Positions 52,749 through 61,874 of a stretch of DNA of 64,000 nt are shown in pieces. Each line of letters opens with the position of its first letter. Positions within the stretch are counted from its first letter, which is position 1. Position numbers and translations under genes: made by a program. Below the pieces are notes generated by a model. It was given only the letters and a program-made list of their open reading frames with translations. It was not told where the DNA came from and ran no database searches. The stretch spans positions 1,656,001 to 1,720,000 of the forward strand of contig NZ_AP018449.1 of NCBI RefSeq assembly GCF_003966895.1, read 5' to 3'. Source of the stretch: Methylomusa anaerophila (GTDB lineage Bacteria; Bacillota; Negativicutes; Sporomusales; Sporomusaceae).

Positions 52749-53168
52749 TTATGAAGCCGGCTTTTGTATCGGATACGTAAAATCAGTAAAACTAGCGGCA
52801 TAAGCAGCAGCCAGTTCGTTAACAAGAAGTACAGCTTTCATTTTCTCCATGCCGTCAATTTCCCCACGCACAACTTCGTGTAGTGAAAGGATGATGTCTA
52901 ATAATTCTTTGCGAATTGATTCTTCCTCCGCTGTAAGGTTTTTAGTGTAACTGGAAGCCACAAAAGTGGGATTAAAGATATATTCTTCCTGCAGGTAGAG
53001 ATTTATGATCCGAAGCAGCATTGCAACTAGTTTCGCCGCCCTATCTTTATCCAGGGACTTGTCCTTGCCTGTACAAGAGTTAAAACAACGGGCACTAACC
53101 GTAAGTAAGAAATTCTTAATAGCCTCCTCGCTAAGGATATTATTTCTGGTTATCGATCTCACATTCAA
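52749..53168 (-). CDS. Helical protein of unknown function
   Basis: 139 residues, predicted all-helical and soluble: LSEEAIKNFLLTVSARCF, KLVAMLLRIINLYLQEEY, LLDIILSLHEVV, VLLVNELAAAYAASF. AGGGGGGG precedes the start. No family recognised. Convergent with gerM. Confidence 0.6.
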   Translation of the reverse strand: MNVRSITRNNILSEEAIKNFLLTVSARCFNSCTGKDKSLDKDRAAKLVAMLLRIINLYLQEEYIFNPTFVASSYTKNLTAEEESIRKELLDIILSLHEVVRGEIDGMEKMKAVLLVNELAAAYAASFTDFTYPIQKPAS

Positions 53169-53581
53169 CCCCCCCTTTAAATTAGAAGAGTGGTTTGCAG
53201 CGGGATATTGATATTACGGTTATTTCTTTAATTAAATTATATCACGAAATTAAATTTTTCGACATACATTTTACAATTTTTTGTTGTTGCATTATCGTCA
53301 TTTAGCCTATTGGTTCCTACTACAGCAAGGCGAATTGTTATAGAATTATATTATTGAGCAGGATATCAGACTTAATTTAGAGAAAAAAACTAAAAATAAA
53401 ACGGCCATACCGGTAATAAAGGATGGGCATTTTAGTATAGTTTATTAAAACATAATAAATTTATAAGAATATAATAAAATAGTAAAGGATAAATTCTCTA
53501 GCTTATTCTAATACCGGGTGTCAATTTAATGCAAACATATATGGCATTGCCAGCAAATTTAAGTGGAGCGTATATGTATAT
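53169..53581. other. AT-rich intergenic region
   Basis: 412 bp between divergent genes. Long A/T tracts and no ORF with a ribosome site. It must contain the promoters of the helical-protein gene and the ABC exporter pair; no clear operator is visible. Confidence 0.6.
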
Positions 53582-55327
53582 ATGCAATTTTTATATCGTT
53601 ATATAAAGAAATACTGGCAACAATTTTTTATTGCGGTTGTTTTTGTAACCCTGGAAACTCTATGTGATCTTTTGCAGCCGACGATCATGTCCCAAATTAT
53701 TGATGTGGGTGTAGCCGGACGGCAAATGGACTATATATTGCGTATGGGCGGCCTGATGTTATTCGTTACGGCGGTGGGAGCTTTAGCAGCGTCCAGCCGC
53801 AATATTATATCCAGTACTGTATCACAAAATTTTGGGACTGAGCTTAGGGCAGACTTGTACCGAAAGATTCAAAGCCTTTCCTTTGCCAATATGGATAAGC
53901 TGGACAGAGCATCTTTGGTGACTCGATTGACAAATGATGTTACGCAAGTGCAACTGCTGGTGAACGGGCTGATGAGGATTTTTTTGAAGGCGCCCCTGTT
54001 GTGCATCGGCGGCCTGATAATGGCCATACATCTAAATTCCCGCTTGGCAGTGGTGCTGGCAGTGGTGGTTCCGGTTGTTGGCGTACTGATCGCAATTAAC
54101 ATAAAAATTGGTTTCCCGCTTTTTATTAAGGTTCAGAACGCCCTTGATCAGGTAAACAGTGTCATGAGGGAGTATTTATCCGGCATTAGAGTTGTCAGGG
54201 CCTTTAACCGATTTGATTATGAAGTGGCAAAATTTGAAAAAACAAATAAAGAGTATCAATCCCGGTCGGTTACCGCCATGCGCGTGCTGGCCGCATTTAG
54301 CCCCAGCGTCGCCCTGACGGTGAACTTCGGTATAGTTGCGGTACTTTGGCTGGGAGGATTAGGGGTGAATAGCGGACAAATACAAGTAGGTCATATAATT
54401 GCTTTTACAAATTATATGACCCAAATTCTCTTTGCCCTGATGATTATTTTTCTGGTTTTCAATATGTTTGTGCGGGCCAGAGCTTCAGCCGGCCGGATTG
54501 GGGAAGTGTTTTTGCAGGACAATGGTATGAAGTGGGAAATGGATGTTGAACCGGATAACGGCCTAACAGGCAGAATTGATTTTGAAAATGTATTCTTTAC
54601 GTATGAAGGGGCAGCCAGCGATGCTGTGATCAAGAATATTAACCTAACCTGCATGCCGGGGGAAACAGTGGGCATTATCGGCTCAACAGGCGCCGGCAAG
54701 AGCAGTTTGGTAGGCTTGATTCCGCGTTTTTACGATGTAACCGCCGGCTCTGTTAAGGTGAACGGCGAAGATGTTAAGAACATAAATCCCCGGCGACTAA
54801 GAGAAAAAATAGCGGTTGTGCCGCAAAAAACACTATTGTTTACCGGTACCATCAGCGATAACCTCAGATGGGGAAAAGAAGATGCCTCTCAGCAAGAAAT
54901 CGAAGCAGCGGCCAAAATCGCTGCGGCGCATAATTTTATTATGGCCTTCCCCGAAGGCTATCAAACAAGGCTGGGGCAAGGCGGGGTCAATTTATCCGGC
55001 GGGCAAAAACAACGTATATCCATTGCCAGGGCTTTGGTTAGAAAACCGGCGATTCTTATTATGGATGATTGCACCAGCGCGGTAGATGTGGTTACGGAGA
55101 CAAAAATAAGGGAATCCTTAAAAAAATATGTGGATAATCTTACTTGCCTTATAATTGCCCAGCGGATTACATCCGTAATGGACGCGGATAAAATTGTTGT
55201 ATTGGACAATGGGGAAATTATTGGCATAGGTACGCATGAAGAACTAATGAAAAGCTGCGCTGTTTACCAGGAAATTTTTCAATCCCAGATGGGTAAGGAG
55301 ACACAAACCTATGTCTCAGCCAAATAA
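53582..55327 (+). CDS. Heterodimeric ABC exporter subunit with degenerate ATP site (BmrC/TM287-like)
   Basis: 581 residues: six-helix membrane domain (about 1-310) and ATPase domain. Walker A GSTGAGKSS and signature LSGGQ are normal, but Walker B ends LIMDDCTSA (Asp in place of the catalytic Glu) and the switch motif is IAQR (Gln in place of His). This is the pattern of the non-hydrolysing site subunit of heterodimeric exporters. Its partner overlaps by 17 bp. Drug or lipid efflux is likely. Confidence 0.92.
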   Translation: MQFLYRYIKKYWQQFFIAVVFVTLETLCDLLQPTIMSQIIDVGVAGRQMDYILRMGGLMLFVTAVGALAASSRNIISSTVSQNFGTELRADLYRKIQSLSFANMDKLDRASLVTRLTNDVTQVQLLVNGLMRIFLKAPLLCIGGLIMAIHLNSRLAVVLAVVVPVVGVLIAINIKIGFPLFIKVQNALDQVNSVMREYLSGIRVVRAFNRFDYEVAKFEKTNKEYQSRSVTAMRVLAAFSPSVALTVNFGIVAVLWLGGLGVNSGQIQVGHIIAFTNYMTQILFALMIIFLVFNMFVRARASAGRIGEVFLQDNGMKWEMDVEPDNGLTGRIDFENVFFTYEGAASDAVIKNINLTCMPGETVGIIGSTGAGKSSLVGLIPRFYDVTAGSVKVNGEDVKNINPRRLREKIAVVPQKTLLFTGTISDNLRWGKEDASQQEIEAAAKIAAAHNFIMAFPEGYQTRLGQGGVNLSGGQKQRISIARALVRKPAILIMDDCTSAVDVVTETKIRESLKKYVDNLTCLIIAQRITSVMDADKIVVLDNGEIIGIGTHEELMKSCAVYQEIFQSQMGKETQTYVSAK

Positions 55328-57197
55328 CCGGCCTGGCGATAACAAAAGCCAGTACGGTAATCGGGTTTCGGGTGGTCCGGCAAGGCCTGGCAGAAGCTTT
55401 GGGGGCGCCCGTGGCGGTGAAGGACCGGTTATTAAGCCGAAAAATTTTAGCGGGACTATCCGCAGACTGTGGTCTTATCTAAGCAAGGAAAGAAAGTTTC
55501 TGGCCATCATCTTAATTTTTATTTTATTTGATGCGGCCATCACGCTTTTAAGTCCATATATCGTTGGGGTTTCTATCGATGCTATGTCTTCCCGCAGCCC
55601 GGCCGCCTTTGGAATGCTGGAATTGCTGCTGATAATACTTGTTATAGCGTATGCTGCCGACGGCTTGGTTACCTTTTTTCAAGGCTGGCTGATGGCAGGT
55701 GTATCACAACGGATTGTAAAGGATCTTAGGCAGGCATTGTTCGGCAAGCTTCAGAAACTTCCTGTGGCTTATTTTGATACCCATACCCATGGGGAATTAA
55801 TGAGCAGATTAGCCAACGATGTTGATAATGTAAGCAATTCAATATCTCAGTCGGTAACCCAGGTGATGTCCGGGTTTATTGCCATAACCGGCTCTTTAAT
55901 CATGATGCTCGTGTTGAGCCCCTTGCTCACATTGGCCAGCCTAATCACCGTACCGCTGGTAATTTTACTTACGCGAACAATTTCCCGAAAAACCAGCGTA
56001 TTGTTTAAAGACCAGCAAGAACAGCTGGGAAAGCTAAATGCCCACGTTGAGGAAACCATTTCAGGAATACAGGTAATTAAGGCATTTAATCACGAAGATA
56101 AAGTGATTGCCGGTTTTGATGCCGTAAATATGAAGTTGTGTGAAGTGGGAGTGAAGGCGCAAATTTGGTCGGGTTTTTTAATGCCAATTATGAATGTAAT
56201 TAATAATGTCGGTTTTGCTGCTATTGCTCTTGTCGGGGGTATCCTCGCGGTAAAAAATGTCATTACCGTTGGTATGATAGCCAGCTTCTTGGGCTATTCC
56301 CGGCAATTTGTAAGGCCAATTAACGATCTGGCCAATATTTTTAATATTCTTCAGTCCGGGGTGGCGGGCGCCGAGAGAGTGTTTGAAGTGCTTGATGAAC
56401 AGGAGGAAGCCGCTGATTTACCGGCTGCGATAGTATTGGAAAATCCCAAGGGTGATGTGGTTTTTGAAAATGTTAGTTTCGGTTATCGGCCGGATGTACC
56501 AGTGTTGAAGAATGTCAGCTTTGAATCAGGCAGCGGCAGCAGTACCGCCCTCGTAGGCCCGACGGGAGCGGGGAAAACCACCATTGTGAATTTGTTAACA
56601 CGATTTTATGATGTAACCGGCGGCAGAATTTTAATTGACGGCAGGGACATAAGAGAATATACCAGGGATAGCCTGCGAAAATGCTTTGGGATAGTCCTGC
56701 AGGATACTTATTTATTTGCCGGTACTGTTAAAGATAATATTAAATATGGTAAACCAGACGCTGCCGATGAGGAAGTAGAAGCCGCCGCCGCAATGGCCAA
56801 CGCCGATGTTTTTATCAAACGTCTCGCTAAACAGTATGATACAATGCTATCAGAGAATGGCGGGAATTTAAGCCAGGGACAACGGCAGCTTTTGGCAATC
56901 GCCAGAGTAATTTTAGCTAACCCGTCCATACTCATCCTGGACGAAGCTACGAGTAGTATTGACACCCGCACCGAGCTTTACATCCAGGATGCATTATTCA
57001 ATATCATGAAAGACCGGACTACGTTTATCATTGCGCACAGACTGAATACCATACGCGGTGCGGATATGATTATGGTAATAGATCATGGTGAAATTGTCGA
57101 AAGGGGCAGTCACAATTTTTTAATAGATAAGCAAGGAGTATATTATAGGATGTTTTTTAACCAGTTTAAAAATATGGAGGAACTTTATAAAACATGA
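55311..57197 (+). CDS. Heterodimeric ABC exporter subunit with catalytic ATP site (BmrD/TM288-like)
   Basis: 628 residues with a Gly/Arg-rich N-terminal extension (about 1-45), six helices and an ATPase domain. Walker A GPTGAGKTT, Walker B LILDEATSS and IAHR are canonical, but the signature is LSQGQ. In the dimer that altered signature faces the degenerate site of the first subunit, so exactly one site is impaired. ATG 55311 after AAGGAGA. Confidence 0.92.
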   Translation: MSQPNNRPGDNKSQYGNRVSGGPARPGRSFGGARGGEGPVIKPKNFSGTIRRLWSYLSKERKFLAIILIFILFDAAITLLSPYIVGVSIDAMSSRSPAAFGMLELLLIILVIAYAADGLVTFFQGWLMAGVSQRIVKDLRQALFGKLQKLPVAYFDTHTHGELMSRLANDVDNVSNSISQSVTQVMSGFIAITGSLIMMLVLSPLLTLASLITVPLVILLTRTISRKTSVLFKDQQEQLGKLNAHVEETISGIQVIKAFNHEDKVIAGFDAVNMKLCEVGVKAQIWSGFLMPIMNVINNVGFAAIALVGGILAVKNVITVGMIASFLGYSRQFVRPINDLANIFNILQSGVAGAERVFEVLDEQEEAADLPAAIVLENPKGDVVFENVSFGYRPDVPVLKNVSFESGSGSSTALVGPTGAGKTTIVNLLTRFYDVTGGRILIDGRDIREYTRDSLRKCFGIVLQDTYLFAGTVKDNIKYGKPDAADEEVEAAAAMANADVFIKRLAKQYDTMLSENGGNLSQGQRQLLAIARVILANPSILILDEATSSIDTRTELYIQDALFNIMKDRTTFIIAHRLNTIRGADMIMVIDHGEIVERGSHNFLIDKQGVYYRMFFNQFKNMEELYKT

Positions 57198-57337
57198 TAA
57201 AATTTGTAAAGCAAGCATTGGGATATTCTGCGGGCAAAGTCGAAAAGATTTACTTTTTGACACGACGGTTTTACACAAATTGCCAATGATTAAAGGGTAT
57301 TATATAAAGGATTTCAATTGAATAAGGGGGAACTGAG

Positions 57338-57508
57338 TTGTATAAAAAACAATTATGTCAAAGAATTAGAGAGCTGTCGGACAAGTTATATGACAAGTAT
57401 ATTGCCCCTGCAACCCGGGAAAAAGTCTTAGCTGAACTGGAAAAGATATGCATTCAATATATAGAATCCCGGAAAGCGGCAAGTACAAGTAATCGTGAAC
57501 TCGTTTAG
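57338..57508 (+). CDS. 56-residue helical protein, paralogue of the one at 35409
   Basis: TTG start after AAGGGGG. MYKKQLCQRIRELSDKLYDK, then an APATREKV turn and LAELEKICIQYIESRK: a helical hairpin. Spo0E-like in size but without the SQELD motif. Confidence 0.6.
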   Translation: MYKKQLCQRIRELSDKLYDKYIAPATREKVLAELEKICIQYIESRKAASTSNRELV

Positions 57509-57692
57509 CCAAACTTCCGGGCTTCGGTGGGGGACGCTACCCCCACTGAAATTTGGAAGTGGTAACATCCCTTCTCTGGTTGTGGTTTGGCCGCAAAAAT
57601 GAGGAGGCCGCTGGCTGCCAAAAAAATACCATATAAAGATACTTGCATTTTGAAATAAAATAATATATAATCCTGTATGTGCCGTAGGACGT

Positions 57693-57784
57693 GGAGAGGT
57701 GTCCGAGCTGGTTGAAGGAGCACGATTGGAAATCGTGTGTACGCTAATACCGTACCGAGGGTTCGAATCCCTCTCTCTCCGCCA
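57693..57784 (+). tRNA. tRNA-Ser (anticodon GGA)
   Basis: 92 nt, acceptor GGAGAGG/TCTCTCC, anticodon arm ACGAT-TGGAAA-type loop giving GGA, long variable arm, T loop GGTTCGAATCC, encoded CCA. Confidence 0.95.
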
Positions 57785-57832
57785 TTGATGATATAGATGA
57801 TATAGATGATATATTTATATATTGATTTTATG

Positions 57833-57877
57833 GAGGCTGGTACAAAATGTTTAAAGGCGCGTTTTGTACCAGCCTCT
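57833..57877. repeat. Hairpin between tRNA-Ser and SRP RNA
   Basis: GAGGCTGGTACAAAA pairs exactly with TTTTGTACCAGCCTC. No T run on the plus strand. Preceded by three tandem GATATAGAT-like units (57787-57812). Confidence 0.6.
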
Positions 57878-57907
57878 ATAAGCCGATTGCGGCTTCCTGC
57901 TTTTAAG

Positions 57908-58036
57908 GTCGGACCACGGCAGCGGTTGGGTCTTGCGCAATGGGAGCTCATGAACCTCGTTAGGTCCGGAAGGAAGCAGCGATAAGTGATAACTTCTATG
58001 TGCCGCAGGGGTGCCTGAGCGTTGCTGTGGCCCGAC
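57908..58036 (+). ncRNA. ffs: Signal recognition particle RNA
   Basis: Contains the hallmark apical loops: TAGGTCCGGAAGGAAGCAGC with GGAA tetraloop, and TGCCGCAGGGGTGCCTGAGC on the 3' arm. The ends GTCGGACCACGGCAGCG and CGTTGCTGTGGCCCGAC close the long helix. About 129 nt, so the short form without an Alu domain. Scaffold for Ffh. Ends are judged from pairing. Confidence 0.92.
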
Positions 58037-58116
58037 GTTGAAAACAGGACGCCGTTTGTAACAATAAGTAACATTGTCAAGTAGCCTGACAGGGTTGCTT
58101 CTTTGCTATATATGTC

Positions 58117-58198
58117 ACATTAAAGAAATTGATATCCGGGTATTAGGACAGCGGCGAAGCGTTTCTAATGCCTGGATATAATTTTATAATTCTTTAAT
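58117..58198 (+). promoter_or_regulatory. Long hairpin in the dnaX leader
   Basis: CATTAAAGAAATT at 58117 pairs with AATTCTTTAATG ending 58198, and ATATCCGGGTATTAG with CTAATGCCTGGATAT inside; loop GACAGCGGCGAAGCGTTT. May terminate or attenuate ffs transcription or lie in the dnaX 5' UTR. Confidence 0.45.
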
Positions 58199-58310
58199 GC
58201 GGTTCCATATAACGACATAGCGCAGCGCCATTGGTCATAAATTATTTTCAGGGAAAAGGGAAAAATTTAGCTGGCGTGGAATATATCTTTCTGGTGGAGG
58301 AGGTGCCGGA

Positions 58311-60023
58311 ATGGCCTATGTGGCATTGTATCGCAAATGGCGGCCCCAGGATTTTGATACCCTCATCGGACAGGAGCATGTAAGCGTAACCTTAAAAAAT
58401 GCAATTGCCGCCGACAAAATTGCCCACGCCTATCTTTTTTCGGGTCCCAGAGGCACCGGTAAAACAAGTACAGCCAAGATTCTTGCCAAATCTTTAAATT
58501 GCCTCAACGGACCGACCCCCAACCCATGCAATCAATGTTCCAATTGCCAGCGTATTACTACCGGTACGTCAATGGATGTGTTCGAAATTGATGCCGCATC
58601 CAACCGCGGCATTGACGAAATCCGCGATCTTAGGGAGACTGTCAAGTTTGCACCGGTGGACGGACGGTACAAGGTATATATCATAGATGAAGTACATATG
58701 TTAACCACTGAGGCCTTTAATGCCCTCCTGAAAACACTGGAAGAGCCTCCGGCCCATGTAATTTTCGTCTTGGCTACTACCGAACCCCATAAAATTCCGG
58801 CAACCATTCATTCCCGCTGCCAGAGATATGATTTCCGGCGGATTGGCGTTGCCGATATAGAAAAGCAGTTAACAACAGTAGCTGTCAACAGCGGTCTTAA
58901 CGCTGATGCCGAAGCCTTGCGCTTGATTGCAGTCCAAGCGGACGGCGGGATGAGAGATGCGCTTAGCATTCTTGACCAATGCGCTGCTGCCCAAGATGGT
59001 GTCATTACTCCGGATCAAGTACGAAGACTGCTCGGCCTTATTGGGCATGAATGGGTTTGGCAGATAACGGAGGGATTGGCTAAAAGGGATACCCCGACTG
59101 TCCTGGTTAAATTGGATGAACTTATTAATTTGGGTAAGGATATTCGTCAGCTCCTTGTGGAACTCACGCTCCATTTTCGCAGCCTTATGCTTTATAAAGC
59201 GGCGCCGGACCTGGAAAATATAGAAATGTACAGTGACGATAAAAGGGTATTGTCTAATCAGAGTGCCTGGTTCAGCCATGAAGAACTTGTCCGTATCCTG
59301 GAAATGTTGCATACCGCCGCGAATGAAGCGCGATGGGCCCAGGAACCCCGAATCGTAATCGAAATGACTTTTATTTCCATTTGCCGCCGAACAGCTGGCA
59401 GCGATTTGACTTCACTTATTGAGCGGGTGGCTGCCCTTGAGGCCAAGCTGGCAAATGCCTCAGCCTTGCCTGTGGCTGCCGCCGCGGCAAAGCCTCAACC
59501 GTCTGTAGTGAGGGAAACTCCGGCAATTCCTGTTGTCCCGCCTAAGGGAAAAAAGGTTTCCCCGCCTGCCCGGCCTGAGCCGGCAAAAGAGCCGCAAGTT
59601 AGAGAGGAAGTACCTGCCAGCTTGACGGAAATCTGGGCGGCGGTACTTAAGGAGCTTTTAACCACAGGTAAACGTTCGGTGCATGCCTGTGTTATGCAAG
59701 GACAGCTGGCCTCCCTAACCGACAATCAGGCAGTTGTCCGCTTTACAGCCGGTTTTCCGAAAGAACGTACGGAAAAGGATGATTTTCGGCTGATTGTGGA
59801 AAAGGTGTTGGCACAAGTTAGCGGCCAACAGGTCCGTTTGACGTGCACCCTCGGGCAGGATGAACCTGCCCGGCCGGCTCTCCCGTCCCAAGAGTCTTCT
59901 GCTCGGCCGCAGGAGGTCGAAGCGGCGGAGCCGGGGGAGGAACATCCGGCCGTGCAACAGGCACGGATTCTTTTCGGTGGCAAAATCATTAAAATAGATG
60001 ATACTAATCAAAGTGAATCATAA
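58311..60023 (+). CDS. dnaX: DNA polymerase III subunits tau and (by frameshift) gamma
   Basis: 570-residue tau. AAA+ domain: Walker A GPRGTGKTS, zinc module CNGPTPNPCNQCSNC, Walker B DEVHML, arginine-finger region IHSRCQRYDF; then collar domain (about 220-360), Pro/Lys linker (about 385-430) and a C-terminal tau domain. Loads the sliding clamp. Within the linker, A AAA AAG at 59549-59555 is in the right phase for -1 slippage and the -1 frame stops at 59576-59578, predicting a 422-residue gamma. ATG 58311 lies after GGAGGAGGTG. Followed by ybaB and recR. Confidence 0.96.
   Translation: MAYVALYRKWRPQDFDTLIGQEHVSVTLKNAIAADKIAHAYLFSGPRGTGKTSTAKILAKSLNCLNGPTPNPCNQCSNCQRITTGTSMDVFEIDAASNRGIDEIRDLRETVKFAPVDGRYKVYIIDEVHMLTTEAFNALLKTLEEPPAHVIFVLATTEPHKIPATIHSRCQRYDFRRIGVADIEKQLTTVAVNSGLNADAEALRLIAVQADGGMRDALSILDQCAAAQDGVITPDQVRRLLGLIGHEWVWQITEGLAKRDTPTVLVKLDELINLGKDIRQLLVELTLHFRSLMLYKAAPDLENIEMYSDDKRVLSNQSAWFSHEELVRILEMLHTAANEARWAQEPRIVIEMTFISICRRTAGSDLTSLIERVAALEAKLANASALPVAAAAAKPQPSVVRETPAIPVVPPKGKKVSPPARPEPAKEPQVREEVPASLTEIWAAVLKELLTTGKRSVHACVMQGQLASLTDNQAVVRFTAGFPKERTEKDDFRLIVEKVLAQVSGQQVRLTCTLGQDEPARPALPSQESSARPQEVEAAEPGEEHPAVQQARILFGGKIIKIDDTNQSES
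59549..59578 (+). promoter_or_regulatory. Candidate programmed -1 frameshift site in dnaX
   Basis: Heptamer A AAA AAG read as GGA-AAA-AAG in frame 0, preceded directly by AAGGG (Shine-Dalgarno-like). A small hairpin CCGGC-CTGA-GCCGG follows at about 59570-59583. The -1 frame adds seven residues (GFPACPA) and stops. Confidence 0.65.
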
Positions 60024-60040
60024 ACAAGGAGGAAGATAAT

Positions 60041-60367
60041 ATGTTGGGAAATATGGGAAATATGGCCGGTATGATGAAAAAAGTCCAAAAACTTCAAGCC
60101 GAAATGGCTAAACTGCAGGAAGAGCTGAAAAGCCGGACAATTGAAGTATCTACCGGTGGTGGAGCAGTAAAGGTGGTAGTAAACGGCGAGAAGCGTATTC
60201 AATCCATCAAAATTGCTCCCAACGCGGTTGATCCCGAAGACGTGGAAATGTTGGAAGATTTAGTGACAGCTGCTGTCAATGAAGCTATGACCAAGGTGGA
60301 TGACATGATGGCTTCGGAAATGGGCAAGCTTACCGGCGGACTGAATTTACCTCCCGGTATGTTCTAA
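60041..60367 (+). CDS. YbaB/EbfC nucleoid-associated protein
   Basis: 108 residues, starts MLGNMGNMAGMMKKVQKLQ, with VVVNGEKRIQSIKI and the usual LPPGMF C-terminus. Dimeric DNA-binding protein, constant partner of dnaX-recR. AAGGAGGAAG upstream. Confidence 0.95.
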   Translation: MLGNMGNMAGMMKKVQKLQAEMAKLQEELKSRTIEVSTGGGAVKVVVNGEKRIQSIKIAPNAVDPEDVEMLEDLVTAAVNEAMTKVDDMMASEMGKLTGGLNLPPGMF

Positions 60368-60370
60368 GAT

Positions 60371-60964
60371 ATGCAATACATAGCACCATTGGCGAAATTG
60401 GTGGAACAATTTCGCCGTTTGCCGGGGGTAGGCCCTAAATCAGCCGCCAGAATGGCCTATCATATTCTGAAGATGGATAAAGAACAAGCCCAAGCCCTGG
60501 CGCAAGCAGTGTTGGAAGCGAAAGAAAAAATTCATTACTGCTCGGTTTGTTTCAACCTCACCGATTGTGATCCTTGCCAGACCTGTAGCTCCGAGGGGCG
60601 TGACCATAAACTGATTTGTGTCGTAGAGGAACCCAAAGATGTTGTGGCTATGGAGCGTACCAAGGAATATCACGGACTTTATCATGTTCTTCATGGCGTA
60701 TTGTCTCCCCTTGATGGGATTGGTCCGGAGGAACTCAAACTGAAAGAACTGATCTCCCGGGTAAAAGAAAATGTGGAAGAGGTTATCGTAGCTACAAATC
60801 CGGATGTTGAAGGCGAAGCCACAGCCATGTATATTGCCAAACTTCTAAAACCCTTGGGCATTAAAGTGACCAGAATCGCCCATGGATTGCCGATGGGCGG
60901 GGATCTGGAGTACGCAGACGAGGTGACCCTTTCCAAGGCGCTTGAGAACCGGCGGGAAATATGA
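60371..60964 (+). CDS. recR: Recombination mediator RecR
   Basis: 197 residues. HhH ([18 protein letters not shown]), zinc finger [16 protein letters not shown], Toprim domain ([29 protein letters not shown]) and the Walker-B-like tail. Acts with RecFO in gap repair. Three bases after ybaB, so co-translated. Confidence 0.97.
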   Translation: MQYIAPLAKLVEQFRRLPGVGPKSAARMAYHILKMDKEQAQALAQAVLEAKEKIHYCSVCFNLTDCDPCQTCSSEGRDHKLICVVEEPKDVVAMERTKEYHGLYHVLHGVLSPLDGIGPEELKLKELISRVKENVEEVIVATNPDVEGEATAMYIAKLLKPLGIKVTRIAHGLPMGGDLEYADEVTLSKALENRREI

Positions 60965-61001
60965 GGAGCAGGCGAAGTTTTTTAATAGTCTGAAAAGAAT
61001 T

Positions 61002-61050
61002 AAAGCGCAAGTTTGCACTTGAAAAATGCAGTGCAAGCTTGCGCTTTTCA
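61002..61050 (+). terminator. Terminator after recR
   Basis: AAAGCGCAAGTTTGCACT pairs with AGTGCAAGCTTGCGCTTT (61030-61047) around a 10-nt loop. Confidence 0.85.
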
Positions 61051-61126
61051 AATTCTTTCTTGTTTGCCAACGATTCGTGGTTTTCGTACCTGTTTATGGC
61101 AATACTAATTGCAGGAGGAGATGCCT

Positions 61127-61381
61127 GTGAAATCAATATGGTTAAATACGATAGGCAGTCGGGTGCAGGACCATACACAAGCTGAAAAAGAAACATTGTC
61201 TATTCTGGAACAACTGGATTCGGCCCGGCAAGAGTGGATTAACGCCCAGAACTATTATGATAATGTTTTGGATAAGGATTTGATTGACCATGCGGCCTAT
61301 CTACTGAAAGCGGCGGAAAGAAAGTATATCTACCTGTTAAAAGTGGCAAAAGAAAAAGGGATCAGGCAGCACCCCTTTTAA
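61127..61381 (+). CDS. DUF2508 (YaaL-like) protein, copy 1
   Basis: 84 residues from GTG 61127 after GGAGGAG. Helical: LDSARQEWINAQNYYDNVLD then DLIDHAAYLLKAAERKYIYL. This family lies between recR and bofA in spore formers; function unknown. Tandem with a second copy. Confidence 0.85.
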   Translation: MKSIWLNTIGSRVQDHTQAEKETLSILEQLDSARQEWINAQNYYDNVLDKDLIDHAAYLLKAAERKYIYLLKVAKEKGIRQHPF

Positions 61382-61414
61382 TAGGCTGCTCTTGGTAGAC
61401 CCCCTGACATTCAT

Positions 61415-61440
61415 GAGGCAACTAATGCCTCTTTTTTTTT
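61415..61440 (+). terminator. Terminator between the DUF2508 copies
   Basis: GAGGCA, ACTAA loop, TGCCTC, then ten T. Confidence 0.9.
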
Positions 61441-61508
61441 CTTAGTCATAAAATAGGGTCCCGATTGAATATATTGTGTTAGGACAAGATTGACAAGGAG
61501 GAAAAGAT

Positions 61509-61799
61509 ATGTGGAGCAACTTTTTAAGAATACTCTCCTGGGGCTCCGAAGGATCAGAGCATAAAATAATGGATTCGTTGTCTGTGGTAGTGGAACAAGC
61601 CAGGCAAGAATGGCTGTATGCCCAAACATTATATGATATAGTAACGGACCCGGATCTTATTGACCATGCAGCATACTTAATCAAAGCCACTGAGAAAAAG
61701 TATATTTATCTTCTGCGTAAAGCCCGTCATGAAGGTGTATGCCGTTCGCCGGCCCAACATTTTGCGGTTCAGAACGGTATGGTAAGAAGGGGTTGCTGA
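61509..61799 (+). CDS. DUF2508 (YaaL-like) protein, copy 2
   Basis: 96 residues, AAGGAGG upstream. ARQEWLYAQTLYD and DLIDHAAYLIKATEKKYIYL match copy 1 closely, while the N-terminus and the C-terminal tail (CRSPAQHF, MVRRGC) differ. Product of a tandem duplication, separately transcribed. Confidence 0.85.
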   Translation: MWSNFLRILSWGSEGSEHKIMDSLSVVVEQARQEWLYAQTLYDIVTDPDLIDHAAYLIKATEKKYIYLLRKARHEGVCRSPAQHFAVQNGMVRRGC

Positions 61800-61874
61800 C
61801 GGGCAATTTCTGGATTACAATATTAGTTGTAGTTAACGATGTACCATAAATGGATGGGGAAGGAGGAATAAACC

